Assembly (NCBI GenBank): GCA_047528275.1
Contig: CP180023.1
Location: forward strand, 124,001 to 188,000
Reading direction: 5' to 3'
Length of the DNA stretch: 64,000 bases
DNA from: G039954875 sp047528275
GTDB taxonomy: Bacteria; Bacteroidota; Bacteroidia; Flavobacteriales; Blattabacteriaceae
Shown: positions 1-10,003 of the stretch, piece after piece
Numbering within the stretch: position 1 is the first letter of the stretch
Layout of the letters: every line of letters begins with the position of its first letter
Program-made: the position numbers and the translations under genes
Notes under the pieces: generated by a model
Told to the model about the DNA's origin: nothing
The model's database searches: none
What the model saw: only the letters and a program-made list of their open reading frames with translations

Positions 1-422
1 ATTCATGTACTTCTATAACCCTCACGTACAGCCCAGAGTTCTTTGATGGTATTCTTGTATAAGTCCTTTTGAAAATCCGTAATAACATAATTATATGTAT
101 TATAAAAATAATTATAATGTGTTTTAGTGTAATAATACATTACTTCGATAAAATTTTATCCCCACTATATGTACGGTAGGTTGTAGATTTTTGTTTGTAC
201 CGTATGCAGGGGTAACGATAGCTACCTGGTCTTTTTTTTAGGGTGATTGGGTGGGAAGAAGGCGAAGGTAAAGTTTCTTTATGTGTTGAAGATGTTTTTA
301 CTTTTATTTTGCAGACTGAAGGTATTAGGGCTAAGGCACCAATACTGGCTGATTATAATTATATGAAATTTTTTCGATCCATAGGATGGTAGTTTAGTTT
401 TTGTATCCTGTGATTTGAAACA
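1..422. other. Gene-poor stretch with one unrecognised coding relic
   Basis: No intact gene is visible. On the + strand an open stretch from about 242 to 392 translates to roughly 50 residues ending ...KFFRSIGW and a stop. It has protein-like composition but no usable start, and the AT-rich sequence before it carries stops. It is probably the tail of a degraded gene. I do not recognise the family. Confidence 0.4.
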
Positions 423-1175
423 TTATTTATTGAGGTTGTCTTCCAATTCTTCAGTCATTTCCAAGTCGTGATAGATATTTTGTACATCTTCATTTGCTTC
501 AAATCGGTCGATCAAGCCTAATATTTTCTTAGCTGCTTCCAATGGGAGTGTTTTTGTGGCTTTAGGGATGCGTTCCAATATAGCTGAGTTGGGTTCGATA
601 CCAAGCTTTTCCAACTGGTTTTGTAAGTAGGTAAAATCTTCAAAACGTGTGTAGACAGTGATCAAATCTTCTTCCATAGTGATTTCATCGGCGCCACCTT
701 CGATCATTTCCAATTCAAAGTCTTCTATCGGTCTATCGATCATATCTTTTTGAAAAGAGAAAACACCTTTACGATCGAAGATAAAGATCAATTCTCCATT
801 TTTCCCCAGGCTTCCGTTGTTTTTGTTGAAGATGGCTCTTACGTTGGAAATGGTTCGGGTCGGGTTGTCCGTAGTACATTCGATGAAAATTGCAATTCCA
901 TGTGGTCCATAGCCCTCAAAAGTAATCTCCTGATAGTTTTCTGCATCTGATCCAGAAGCTTTTTTGATTACTCGATCGATGGTTTCTTTTGGGATATTGG
1001 CTCCTTTGGCATTGGCAAGAGCACTTCTCAGTCGGGAGTTGTTTTCTAGACCTGATCTTGACTCTTTTACAGCAATTGAGATCTCTTTAATAAGACGGGT
1101 GAAAATCTTAGCCCTTCGGTTATCTTGTGCAGATTTTCGACGTTTGATATTGGCCCATTTGCTGTGTCCTGCCAT
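423..1175 (-). CDS. yebC: YebC/PmpR-family DNA-binding / translation-associated protein
   Basis: A 250-residue protein of the YebC/TACO1 family, at the usual family length. Members were first described as transcriptional regulators and have more recently been linked to relief of ribosome stalling; which role applies here is not visible. The N-terminus MAGHSKWANIKRRKSAQD is the family signature. An in-frame upstream start at 1220 would add 15 residues that the family lacks, and it would lie between the -33 and -7 elements of the promoter seen at 1199-1230, so I place the start at 1175. The gene stands alone, with decayed DNA on both sides. No frameshift or internal stop is seen. Confidence 0.95.
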   Translation of the reverse strand: MAGHSKWANIKRRKSAQDNRRAKIFTRLIKEISIAVKESRSGLENNSRLRSALANAKGANIPKETIDRVIKKASGSDAENYQEITFEGYGPHGIAIFIECTTDNPTRTISNVRAIFNKNNGSLGKNGELIFIFDRKGVFSFQKDMIDRPIEDFELEMIEGGADEITMEEDLITVYTRFEDFTYLQNQLEKLGIEPNSAILERIPKATKTLPLEAAKKILGLIDRFEANEDVQNIYHDLEMTEELEDNLNK

Positions 1176-1198
1176 CGGATTATGAATTCTGATCAGAA

Positions 1199-1230
1199 CA
1201 AAGTTAGATTTTTGTACCATGCTATCAAAA
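1199..1230 (-). promoter_or_regulatory. Bacteroidete-type promoter of yebC
   Basis: Read on the minus strand, TTTTG (1230-1226) is followed by a 19-base spacer and TAACTTTG (1206-1199), 23 bases before the yebC ATG. This matches the known Bacteroidetes sigma consensus of TTTG, about 19 bases, then TAnnTTTG. It is the best-formed promoter in this half of the window and supports the shorter yebC start. Confidence 0.75.
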
Positions 1231-1321
1231 GAGATCTTCTATTTAGAGGGGCTATATATGAAGGTTTTTAACATATTTTTAGTGATAAAGGATTATATTA
1301 TTTTATATTAACATCTCACGG

Positions 1322-2580
1322 ATGATAAAAACGATTTGGATGATTTTCCTTCCTATTTTAGTATTTTCTCAAAATGCCTTTCAAGATGCTTTGCAGTTGA
1401 ATCGGAAAGTTCTCGAAAAAAAAGTTACAACATTTAAAACCAAAAGACTGAGGATGAGAAGAGTTGTTTGGATTCCAAAAGCATCTAGCAGCGCTACATA
1501 CCTCGTGTTGAAGCTCACAGTATGTATGTCTATTTCTCTAACAACCTTATGGTGAATTTTTCTAGCTTCCCTCTGTTGGGGATTTAGTGGTTTTTCAGCA
1601 AGTGTACATTTGATATCAATGATTGATTTTTAAACGCTGGTCTACTGGCCTATATGGTTCTTTTCTCCACCTACAGGTACCTTACCGGGTAAAGGATACT
1701 TAGCAGAAACCTAAAGATTAAGACCTTCTTGTATGGAAATAAGCCGATTAGCTCTTATCCGATTTGCTTTCTACTACCAATCAAATGGATTTGCTCAAGC
1801 AGTATAAAGTCATCCTAGACCAAAGTCCTCAAAGTATCTAGATAAGAATCCGAACGTGTAGGTTATGTTGCCAATGTAGGATTAGCTAGACTTTATGAAA
1901 TCAAAAAAATTGAATTTGCTCAATTGACACTCGAATCTAAATAACTCGAGATTGGTTTGATAGTTTTGTAATTACATGATTAGTATATTATTGTATAAAA
2001 TAATCCTGAGATGATAGCCTTAGAGACTTCCATACAAATGGTCAACTTTAAGCTTAAGATGAATAAATACGTTTTCCTTCCAAAGATTTATTTTTTTTAT
2101 GATATTCTTATATAAATCTTTATGATATCAATAACCATGTTTTAACTATTTTGAGAGGGAAAGAGTTCGATTTGAAATTCGATAGGGTTCGGTCTTATCC
2201 TGTTTGCCTGATCGGTTTAGGAATGAAATGGAACTTTTTGACGGTTTTCATCGGAAACATGAATTGGAAAAAATAGTTAGGATAAGGTTATCGCGATGAA
2301 TAAGAAAAAATAGGCTAAAAAATAATCTCCTCTCATGTATAATAAATTAATAAATAATTTTATAAAAATTAAATCTATATTAAAAATAAAAAACAATTTA
2401 TATAGTATGTCTTAGAAATCGCTATTAAGAGTTATCACTAAGACTTGATCGCTGTGTTAGAAATTCTAGAAGCTGAATTTGCTTTTTAAAACCTTTAGAT
2501 TGATTATTTACAGGTGATTTGTACCAGCGAAAAGCTGCTATGGAATGGTTGAAGTCTTATATCAAATTAGATGTAGAATG
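1322..2580 (+). pseudogene. Degraded TolC-family outer-membrane efflux protein
   Basis: An intact protein would be the outer-membrane channel of a tripartite efflux pump. It begins with a signal-peptide-like segment (MIKTIWMIFLPILVFSQNAF) at 1322, but the frame is lost after about 77 codons. Recognisable pieces follow in the right order for the family: a helix repeat near 1860-1960 (LARLYEIKKIEFAQLTLES), ETSIQMVNFKLKMNKYVFLP near 2025, a LFDGFHRKHELEK-like turn near 2230, and the C-terminal SYH-DLIAVLEILEAEFAF near 2420-2490. The pieces lie in different frames with several stops. The assignment rests on piecewise resemblance to TolC repeats, not on an alignment. It is first of three decayed genes that together form an efflux operon. 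Confidence 0.75.
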
Positions 2581-2600
2581 TTTAAATGAATCCTAGTATC

Positions 2601-3483
2601 ATGAAAAAGTATCTCTTCATCCTTTTAAGATGGCCCTTTGTCGCTTGTTGTACGAAAAAGATTAGGCCTAAAAGTGAACTGCAGGGTCGGATTAAGTGAG
2701 AGATGATCTCTGTAGTGAGTAAGTTGACAAGTTGCATAGTCTGCTTGAATGTATCCGAAGACGATCTCGTCTAAAAAGGAGGTATCTTGTCTGAGCTCAA
2801 TATTTCTGAAGTCGATGCTATAAGATAGCCTAGTCCTAAGGTGCGGTGAAGTCTACCAATGGAACAAAAATAAGCTACAAAGTACCAGTTACTTCAATTG
2901 ATGGCTAATTGCGATGACCTGAAAGAACAATATATATTTTCCAGGAAATTTTTGGGATGTCTTGAGGTGTTGGTACAAGATTCTTTGATCGCACCGAAGA
3001 AGTACGATGAGGCTCTAGTCAAATTGCAAGTAGTCAAGGCCTAGTTTTAGTAAGCTAAGAATGTTCCAGTACTGATCAGAATATCATGTAATTGGGATAA
3101 AAATACATTGATTTATTAATTTTAAAGGAGGCTAATAAGGCCTCCAGAGAACGTTTTATAGTTGCGCCAGTGTAATCGCGTATCGAGATCATCATCTTAC
3201 GTCTGGTGGGGGTATTCAGAACTATACTCTCTTCAACGCCTATCTTCTTGAGAATATTTAGTTTCGTTTCACCTTACCCGAGTCGCGGATCAAAAATTTG
3301 CAAGAGGGGAAAATAGTTACTATGCGTGTACCTTATCGGGATAAAAAGATGAAAACTAAGATAGTATTTATTAATACATTAATAAGTTATCCATATATTT
3401 TTACAGTTTATCCCGATTATGATATCGATGAATCGGTTTATGAGATCAAGATATCGCCTTTCGATTCGAAGGCGATAGAGTAA
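2601..3483 (+). pseudogene. Degraded HlyD/RND-type membrane-fusion protein (efflux adaptor)
   Basis: An intact copy would be the periplasmic adaptor joining the inner-membrane pump to TolC. It starts MKKYLFILL with a Cys pair at residues 15-16 (lipoprotein-like). Around 2690-2815 comes the lipoyl-like half motif: ISVVSKLTSCI, then V-KGGILSELNISEVDA, comparable to the family pattern VSGRI...VKKGDVLAELD. The second half motif is near 3130-3200 (ASRERFIVAPV). A beta-barrel-like part, ESRIKNLQEGKIVTMRVPY, lies near 3280-3330. Several in-frame stops (such as one replacing the residue before KGG) and frame changes show it is dead. It lies 20-odd bases after the TolC relic and just before the permease relic. 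Confidence 0.75.
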
Positions 3484-3499
3484 TTTCTGACCAATTCTG

Positions 3500-4701
3500 C
3501 CGTCATTCTGGAGTTATGAGTATTGTTAATTTTTTTTTCTATCTGATCGGTAGGAAATTCTCCTTGTTTTGAAAAAATTCTGTATTGCGGATGTTCTTCA
3601 TCTGTACACCAATCGCCTATGGTGTGTTGTTTGGTTTGCTCTATGAAAAGGGTGAGGTTATAGATTTTCTGATGATCATCGTAGATGAGGATGATCCTTG
3701 ATGAGTTATAATGTCATTAGTATGTTGGAAAACAATGAGAAGCTTCGCATTGCACTTGTTTTGCTTGATAGGTGCTTGATCAAAAAGACTGTGATCCGTA
3801 TCGGAGCTGATGGTACGTTGGTCATTCCAAAAAAAATTCGAATCGGTTGTTTTAATGAAGAGGTTTTCCGAAGTGATGTTCTATATCAATACGGATAATA
3901 TCCTGACGTCTAATTTTTCTACCAAAATTGTACAATTAGTTTTGGGTATATTTAAGGCTGATGGATCTTTATTGATGCGTTGAAGAAGCAATGGGTACCG
4001 CCTCATTTGGCTTCTGCTCAGTATGATCCCTTCCATCTGACCTTCATCCGAAACTATAATAGTCCGGCCAATTATATGTATTTCTTGTGGCCGGTTTTGT
4101 TGATTACGATTTTGCAATAGGTTTTGTTTCTAGTTATGGCGTTGAGCTTTGCCTCGAAATTTGAAAACAAAATTTTTGGTTTGATTTATCAGTGCCCTCG
4201 TATACCTTCCGTCTCCATGGCATGGAAGCTCATCCCTTATTTGATCATGAGCTTTTTCATTTAGATTTTTTATGATCTTTTACATGTTTACTTCAGGGTG
4301 ACTTTGAGTAAAAATATTTTTCTCCTTACTCTTATTGCTGGTATTTTTGTCTTGATCGTAGTTTTGATGGAGATCTTGGTCAGTATCTTCTTACCTAATT
4401 AACTCAATACTACCGAGATCTTGATAATGATCGCTATGCCAAGATATTGAACGAGTTTATTTAGCCAATCAGTCAGATGCTTGCTTTTATATGACCACTT
4501 TTGAAGGTCATATCTTTCCCCCATTTCTTGATAGCGTATCATACATTGGCAATCCGCGATGGTGATCTCAGTATGATCCGTAGAGAACTTCTTAGCTTGA
4601 GTATGATCATAACATTATGTTTTGTTCTGGTATTATTGGTCATTTGGTACAAGATACGGCGTTATGATAGCTCAGCTAACTCGATTGATGAAGAACTATA
4701 A
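3500..4701 (+). pseudogene. Degraded ABC-2 type transporter permease (YhhJ/YbhS-like)
   Basis: The inner-membrane permease of an ABC/MFP/TolC exporter, now broken. Visible pieces in order: an N-terminal region near 3520-3630, AYGVLFGLLYEKGEVIDFLM followed by IIVDEDDP near 3617-3700 (the family pattern is 'lPIAVVDeD'), NVISMLENNEKLRIAL near 3710, YINTDNILTSNFS near 3884, then hydrophobic stretches near 4090, 4210-4400 and 4590-4660. The final piece, SFPHFLIAYHTLAIRDGDL, is the loop-plus-helix end of this family. Frames change repeatedly and stops are common. No ATPase domain is recognisable nearby. Confidence 0.75.
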
Positions 4702-4934
4702 ATCAAACATCTATAGATAGGATACGTTTCTCGTTCTGTATTTTAGTATGGGTTAATGAGATCAGAGTATTAAGATGATATTTCCGATGTGTTTAATCGA
4801 ATACATGAACGAATACGTTTGTTAGAAGGATTTGAGTAGTAAATAACTATTTATTTTTTTTTGTATTATATATACTGTTATTATTAAAATTAAAAGATTA
4901 TTTTTCTTATAATTGGAGTAACTGAAGTACTGAA
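4702..4934. other. AT-rich spacer
   Basis: Between the permease relic and the oxidoreductase relic on the opposite strand. It contains a T-rich and A-rich run near 4850-4915 and no coding or structured signal that I can support. Confidence 0.4.
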
Positions 4935-5680
4935 TCAGTGACCGTCATCTGGTTTGTGATTAAATGGATGAGAGTGATAGCTCCTCAAATTCCTGATTGA
5001 GAATTTATCAATATGAGTCGTCCGCTTCGTTTCATCATTTGGAGATTTGGCTCAAGTTAATCTGACCCGACCAATTTTAAAATGATATCAATGCCTAAGC
5101 TTGCTGTGTCCTTGAGGATAGGTTTAGAAAAATCTTCTTCTGGGTATTGGATGTAATAATCGGTCTATAATTCCAAATACACTCGAGTTTTGATCGTGTT
5201 TTGTACTATTGTGATGACTTTTTCGTCGATTGTCTTGACGATTTGTATGACGGATATCCACATACCGTTGCTCCCACCATGTATCAACGCTGTACTGTCA
5301 GTTTTCAACCCACCGATCTGTATCAGATTGTATCAGATGGTAAACCAGGCCTCCGGGATGGCATCAGTATTTTGACCATGGTAATTTGCCCGAGATGGGG
5401 AGAGTGGTCTCTTTAGTGGCTGAGATAAGTGATCTATTCGTTTCCTTGTAGAGGGGGACATAACGAAGTCTCCGAGACGGAAGCGATATGTACTTCTATT
5501 CTAGTTTCGAGCACTTCACTGTCTATTTCAAGCCCCAGTGTGTCGGGTAGCACCTAATTGCGGATAATTTCCACGGCTCTATTTCGAATCGGAATGATTT
5601 ACTCCGGTAGTTTTCACCCGTATGAGCAACTCGTTTTCCTTGGGATAACATCGGAGCTTTGCATAAATCATGGAGTGGCT
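4935..5680 (-). pseudogene. Degraded NAD(P)H:quinone oxidoreductase (MDR/zinc-less alcohol dehydrogenase family)
   Basis: Intact, this would be a cytoplasmic NADPH-dependent quinone or enal reductase. Read on the minus strand from 5660: ELLIRVKTTGVNHSDSK (the family's 'gEvLVRV.AtGVN..D'), RGNYPQLGATRHTG, then AIPEAWFTI-YNL (the 'AaIPEa..TAw..L' motif), LKTDSTALIHGGSNGMWI (Rossmann glycine motif, with a tryptophan where a glycine is expected), IQIVKTIDEKVIT and TDYYIQYPEEDFSKPIL followed by GIDIILKLVG. About 70 codons at 5060-5270 stay in one frame apart from one TAG, so decay looks fairly recent. Other parts show frame shifts and stops. Confidence 0.8.
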
Positions 5681-5847
5681 AAACCCCCAGTGGTGGTGGG
5701 GGTGTGTTGTTTGAAAATGTTCTATTATTTTTAGGGTTATAAGTGTTTTGTTTATATTGAGTCGGATGACTACGCTGAAAGGTTATGAGAGCTTGTATAT
5801 AGAAGTTCATTTTGAAAGGAAGTAAACCCTTAAAAGAAAACAGATCG

Positions 5848-5855
5848 TACCTTTG
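5848..5855 (+). promoter_or_regulatory. Likely -7 box of the mfd promoter
   Basis: TACCTTTG matches the bacteroidete TAnnTTTG element and ends 26 bases before the GTG start of mfd. No clear TTTG is found at the expected -33 distance. Confidence 0.5.
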
Positions 5856-5881
5856 CATTCGAATGATCGCAGATCGAAAAA

Positions 5882-8800
5882 GTGTCTGAGCAGTCAAAGA
5901 TCTTAAAAATTTATGAGCAAGCTCTTCTGACGAAGGAATGTTGTACCTTTTTTCAAAGGCGACCTGAAGCCAAGGTGCAGTTCAAGTCAGCGATAGGCGC
6001 TTTGCAAATCTTTTTGGTAGCTGCTCTTTTCAAGCAGATGGGTCGGACTATTTTGCTTATAGCTCCTGATGATGAGATGGCTGCATATTTTTTCGATGAT
6101 CTTGAGGCTTGTCTTTCTGGGGCGGAAGTGTTGTATTATCCAGCTTCTTATCGTAGGCCTTATGAGGTGGAAGAGATGGACAATGCAAATGTGTTGCAAC
6201 GGATCGAGGTGTTTCATCGTTTGTCCCGTTTGGAGAGGCCTTACGTCTTGGTCACGACTCCTGAGGCACTTTTTGAAAAGATCGTGACGCGCCAGGAATT
6301 GGTTCGAAATACTTTTGAGTTGCAAGTTGGAGAAAAAATTTCTTTAACATTTGTTAATGAATGGCTTTTCGATCAGGGTTTTCATCGTATGGATTTCGTC
6401 AGCCGATCTGGAGAATTTGCTGTCAGGGGTAGCATTGTTGATGTTTTCTCCTTTGCCTATAAGCAGCCTTACCGGATCAAATTTTTTGGTGATGAAATCG
6501 AGAGTATTCGTCTGTTTGATGTCGATACACAGACCTCGTTGCAGAGCCTTGACCGGCTCATATTATTATCTCATCCTAAACAGGAACTCTATAAGGAACG
6601 GTTGCGGAATTTTTTAGATCAATTACCAAAGGATACCTTGGTCTTTTCTAAAGACCTAACCTCAGCTTCTGAGGTGCTGGGCCGACGGTTTCAAGATGCG
6701 GAAAGGATCTTTCATGAATCTATTTCTCTTCTCAAGCATATGACTCCTGAGGCGTGTTTTGTTGGACGAGAGGATTTTTTGAGGGCTCTTGGTGCATTTG
6801 CTGTGGTGGAATGCACGGCAGCGCCTTATTTTGATCCCGAAAAAATTTTTGAATTGAAAAGCCGACCACAGCCGGTTTTTAATAAGCAATTTCAATTATT
6901 GTTAGATGATCTCGATCATCATGCCCAGGAAGGATTTGCCAATTACCTCTGTTGCGTCAATAGTGAACAATTGCAGCGTTTCCTTGATATCTTTCATGAT
7001 TTGGGGAGGAAGGTTGTTTTTAAGCCTGTGATTGCTTCCATTCATGAGGGATTTATAGATGATACTCATCGCCTGCTCTGTTATACCGATCATCAAATCT
7101 TTGATCGTTTTCATTCATCCTGTATGTGGAGGAGGAAAAGCTTATGTAAAGGTCTTACTATCAAATCATTAAATTCATTACAAGTGGGGGATTACGTCAC
7201 CCATATCGACCATGGTATCGGTCGTTTTGCTGGTTTAATGAAGATCGATATTCATGGAAAAAGTCAAGAGGCGATCAAACTTGTCTATCGAGACAATGAT
7301 ATTCTGTATGTGAGTATCCACGGTCTGCACAAGGTTGACAAATTTACAGGAAAGGATAGTACTGAACTTAAGCTGAATAAACTGGGTTCTCCAGCTTGGA
7401 ATAATTTAAAGAGTAAGACTAAATCTAAAGTCAAAGAGCTTGCTTTTGATCTGATTCAATTGTATGCCAAACGCAGGGTACGAAAAGGATTTTCTTTTTC
7501 TCCTGATACTTATTTGCAACATGAGCTGGAGGCTTCTTTTCTCTATGAAGAGACTCCCGATCAACTCAAAGCTACTCAAGAGGTCAAGTCCGATATGGAA
7601 AGCCCCCGGCCGATGGACCGTCTTATCTGTGGTGATGTTGGTTTTGGTAAGACTGAGGTAGCTATACGGGCGGTTTTCAAAGCAGCTACTAATGGAAAAC
7701 AAGTTGCAATATTGGTACCTACAACTCTCTTGGCTTTTCAACATTATCATACGTTCAAGAAACGGCTTGAGGATTTCCCCGTGCGTGTCGATTACCTGAA
7801 TAGGTTTCGATCAGATGCTACTCGCAAAAAGGTCTTGCGGGATCTGCAAAGTGGAATGATCGATATCATCATCGGTACTCATATACTCATCGGCAAGCAG
7901 GTTCGATTTAAAGATCTTGGGCTTTTGATCGTCGATGAAGAACACAAATTTGGTGTCTCGGCCAAAGATAAACTCAAGACCCTTCGAGAGAATGTTGATA
8001 CGTTGGCCTTGACGGCCACGCCCATCCCCCGTACCTTACAATTTTCGTTGATGGCTGCCAGAGATCTTTCAGTGATCAAGACCCCTCCGCCAAACCGTCG
8101 ACCGATAGAGACCCGTCTCATTCGGTTTGATCCTGATACGATAAGGGATGCAATCATTTATGAATATTCGAGAAGAGGACAGATATTTTTTGTCCACAAC
8201 AAGATCCATGATCTACATGAGTTTGCTGGTAAATTGCAGACTTGGGTCCCTCAAGTCAGGATTGGTATTGGTCACGGGCAGATGGATGGGAAAAGACTCG
8301 AGACGCTCATGCTTGACTTCATCGAAGGTCGTTTAGATATTTTGCTTTCAACAGCGATAATAGAAAGTGGTCTGGATATTCCAAACGCCAATACGATCTT
8401 CATCCATCAAGCACAAGATTTTGGTCTAGCTGATCTGCACCAGCTTCGTGGCCGTGTAGGCAGATCTAACATTCTAGCATTTTGTTATCTCATCACCCCG
8501 CCTTTGGGTGTGTTGAACAATGAGGCCCGGAGACGACTTCAAGCTATTGAACAATGTTCTGATCTAGGTTCTGGCTTCCAAATTGCGATGAAGGATCTCG
8601 AGATCCGTGGTGCAGGAAACTTATTGGGGGGTGAACAAAGTGGTTTCATCTCCGAGATGGGATTTGATACCTATCAAAAGATACTGAATGAAGCAGTTGA
8701 AGAGCTGAAATCTGAGAAATTTAAAGATCTCTATGCAGGACTTTTAATCGATCGACAAAGCTTTGTCTCCGATATGCAGATCGATACCGATATGGAACTT

Positions 8801-9253
8801 CTCCTACCAAACGATTATGTCAACAGTACTGTCGAGCGTTTGCAGCTTTATCGTGAGCTCGCTGAGGTAGAAGATAACCAAGCTCTGGAAAACTTTAAAT
8901 ATCGGTTGGAAGACCGTTTTGGTTCTTTACCTCAACAAGCAGTTGATCTCTTGCATAGTGTGCGTCTGAAATGGCTTTGTAAAGCATTAGGTTTTGAAAA
9001 ACTCTTCTTGAAAGAAGGGCTTATGCTCTGCCACTTTATTAGTGATTCTCAGTCGATATATTATCAAAGTGAAGTTTTTCGAGGTATCATTGCTTATGTA
9101 CAGAAAGATCCGGAACAATTCTTCTTTAATGAGAAAAAACGAAAGAATGGCGATACGATTTTGATCTTGCGTGTCGAGAAGGTTTATACAATCGATCAAG
9201 CGGCTAAATGGCTGACCATATGGTCAGAGTATGTGTCTCTATCCGGTAGTTGA
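5882..9253 (+). CDS. mfd: Transcription-repair coupling factor Mfd
   Basis: A 1123-residue, full-length Mfd. It is an ATP-driven translocase that removes RNA polymerase stalled at DNA damage and recruits UvrA. Domains in order: UvrB-like N-terminal modules (about 1-400), the RNA-polymerase-interacting CarD-like domain (starting near 434, VGDYVTHIDHGIGRF), the helicase core with Walker A GDVGFGKTEVA at 584, the DEEH box near 685, TATPIPRTLQ near 720, and motif VI QLRGRVGRS at 854-862, then the C-terminal autoinhibitory TRCF domain. The start is a GTG; no ATG fits the family N-terminus better. The gene stands alone between pseudogene regions. Keeping it intact while neighbours decay suggests real selection for repair. 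Confidence 0.97.
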   Translation: MSEQSKILKIYEQALLTKECCTFFQRRPEAKVQFKSAIGALQIFLVAALFKQMGRTILLIAPDDEMAAYFFDDLEACLSGAEVLYYPASYRRPYEVEEMDNANVLQRIEVFHRLSRLERPYVLVTTPEALFEKIVTRQELVRNTFELQVGEKISLTFVNEWLFDQGFHRMDFVSRSGEFAVRGSIVDVFSFAYKQPYRIKFFGDEIESIRLFDVDTQTSLQSLDRLILLSHPKQELYKERLRNFLDQLPKDTLVFSKDLTSASEVLGRRFQDAERIFHESISLLKHMTPEACFVGREDFLRALGAFAVVECTAAPYFDPEKIFELKSRPQPVFNKQFQLLLDDLDHHAQEGFANYLCCVNSEQLQRFLDIFHDLGRKVVFKPVIASIHEGFIDDTHRLLCYTDHQIFDRFHSSCMWRRKSLCKGLTIKSLNSLQVGDYVTHIDHGIGRFAGLMKIDIHGKSQEAIKLVYRDNDILYVSIHGLHKVDKFTGKDSTELKLNKLGSPAWNNLKSKTKSKVKELAFDLIQLYAKRRVRKGFSFSPDTYLQHELEASFLYEETPDQLKATQEVKSDMESPRPMDRLICGDVGFGKTEVAIRAVFKAATNGKQVAILVPTTLLAFQHYHTFKKRLEDFPVRVDYLNRFRSDATRKKVLRDLQSGMIDIIIGTHILIGKQVRFKDLGLLIVDEEHKFGVSAKDKLKTLRENVDTLALTATPIPRTLQFSLMAARDLSVIKTPPPNRRPIETRLIRFDPDTIRDAIIYEYSRRGQIFFVHNKIHDLHEFAGKLQTWVPQVRIGIGHGQMDGKRLETLMLDFIEGRLDILLSTAIIESGLDIPNANTIFIHQAQDFGLADLHQLRGRVGRSNILAFCYLITPPLGVLNNEARRRLQAIEQCSDLGSGFQIAMKDLEIRGAGNLLGGEQSGFISEMGFDTYQKILNEAVEELKSEKFKDLYAGLLIDRQSFVSDMQIDTDMELLLPNDYVNSTVERLQLYRELAEVEDNQALENFKYRLEDRFGSLPQQAVDLLHSVRLKWLCKALGFEKLFLKEGLMLCHFISDSQSIYYQSEVFRGIIAYVQKDPEQFFFNEKKRKNGDTILILRVEKVYTIDQAAKWLTIWSEYVSLSGS

Positions 9254-9364
9254 GTTAGCACTTAGTATAGTGTGACTGGACTTCTTAAAAGCTCCGGTTT
9301 ATACCTTTAAAATTTTTTAGAAATTCTTCAATCCATAGATAGATAATTTTTATCGTAAAGAAGA

Positions 9365-9392
9365 GGGCTATTTGAGCCCCTTTCTCTGGATT
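9365..9392 (+). terminator. Possible terminator downstream of mfd
   Basis: GGGCT (9365-9369), a five-base loop and AGCCC (9375-9379) form a short hairpin followed by pyrimidine-rich sequence with a T run, about 110 bases after the mfd stop. The stem is short, so this is tentative. Confidence 0.35.
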
Positions 9393-9522
9393 TTTTCTCC
9401 TATTGATGGATTGTATTCATTTGAGTGATTTTATCTAAAATAAAAATATATCCTATGAGATGTTTTTTTTGATGTTTAAAAATGTATATATATAAAACCA
9501 TCACATCAAATTACTAAATTTT

Positions 9523-10003
9523 ATAAAGACATCTATATTGCTCCTTTCATTCATTCTGACATTGAGTGTCAGTGCTCAGGTAGACACTCTCCGTTTGAAA
9601 AGTAAGCAAGAAGTTTTTCGCAACCTAATCTTGATATAAAGAACTACGATTATACCCGACCGGAGATCAATAATCAGCTCAACGATATTTTGAGATACAA
9701 TTAGGGATATCGATTGAATAAACTACTCGGTAAAATTTTTTCTAATCCTCAATGCAGTTAACGTGTGGTTTAGTTTTGATTGTTTTTACCGGTATTTATA
9801 GAGGGTTTGTCAATGAGAATCGAATGATAAATGAGGTAGGGTTCGTTAGTTTTACTTACGTTGCGATACTTTCTGGGCTTTCTTCCATGTTTTTTTATCT
9901 AGTGAGTATCTCCTACAAAAAAAAAATTAAAAAGAAGAACTTGTTAGTTCCACGAACATCTCTCTACAGAACAAAAAAATATATCAGGTTACTAATTTAT
10001 TGA
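9523..10003 (+). pseudogene. Relic of a secreted protein, family not recognised
   Basis: From 9526 the frame reads KTSILLLSFILTLSVSAQ then VDTLRLKSKQ, a textbook bacteroidete signal peptide with an SAQ cleavage region. The codon before Lys is ATA where an ATG would be expected, so the start appears to have been lost by mutation. The frame hits TAA within about 40 codons. Protein-like pieces continue (RPEINNQLNDILRYN, GYRLNKLLGKIFSNPQCS) up to about 9750 and perhaps the 83-codon stretch at 9752-10003, which has one hydrophobic segment. I cannot name the family. Confidence 0.5.

Noticed and set aside
1322..5680. Stop-codon reassignment to explain the many in-frame stops at plausible Gln positions in relics
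   Set aside because: The housekeeping genes end at TAA, TAG or TGA at exactly the expected lengths and contain no internal stops, and the relics also carry frame shifts. Ordinary decay with C-to-T bias explains them better.
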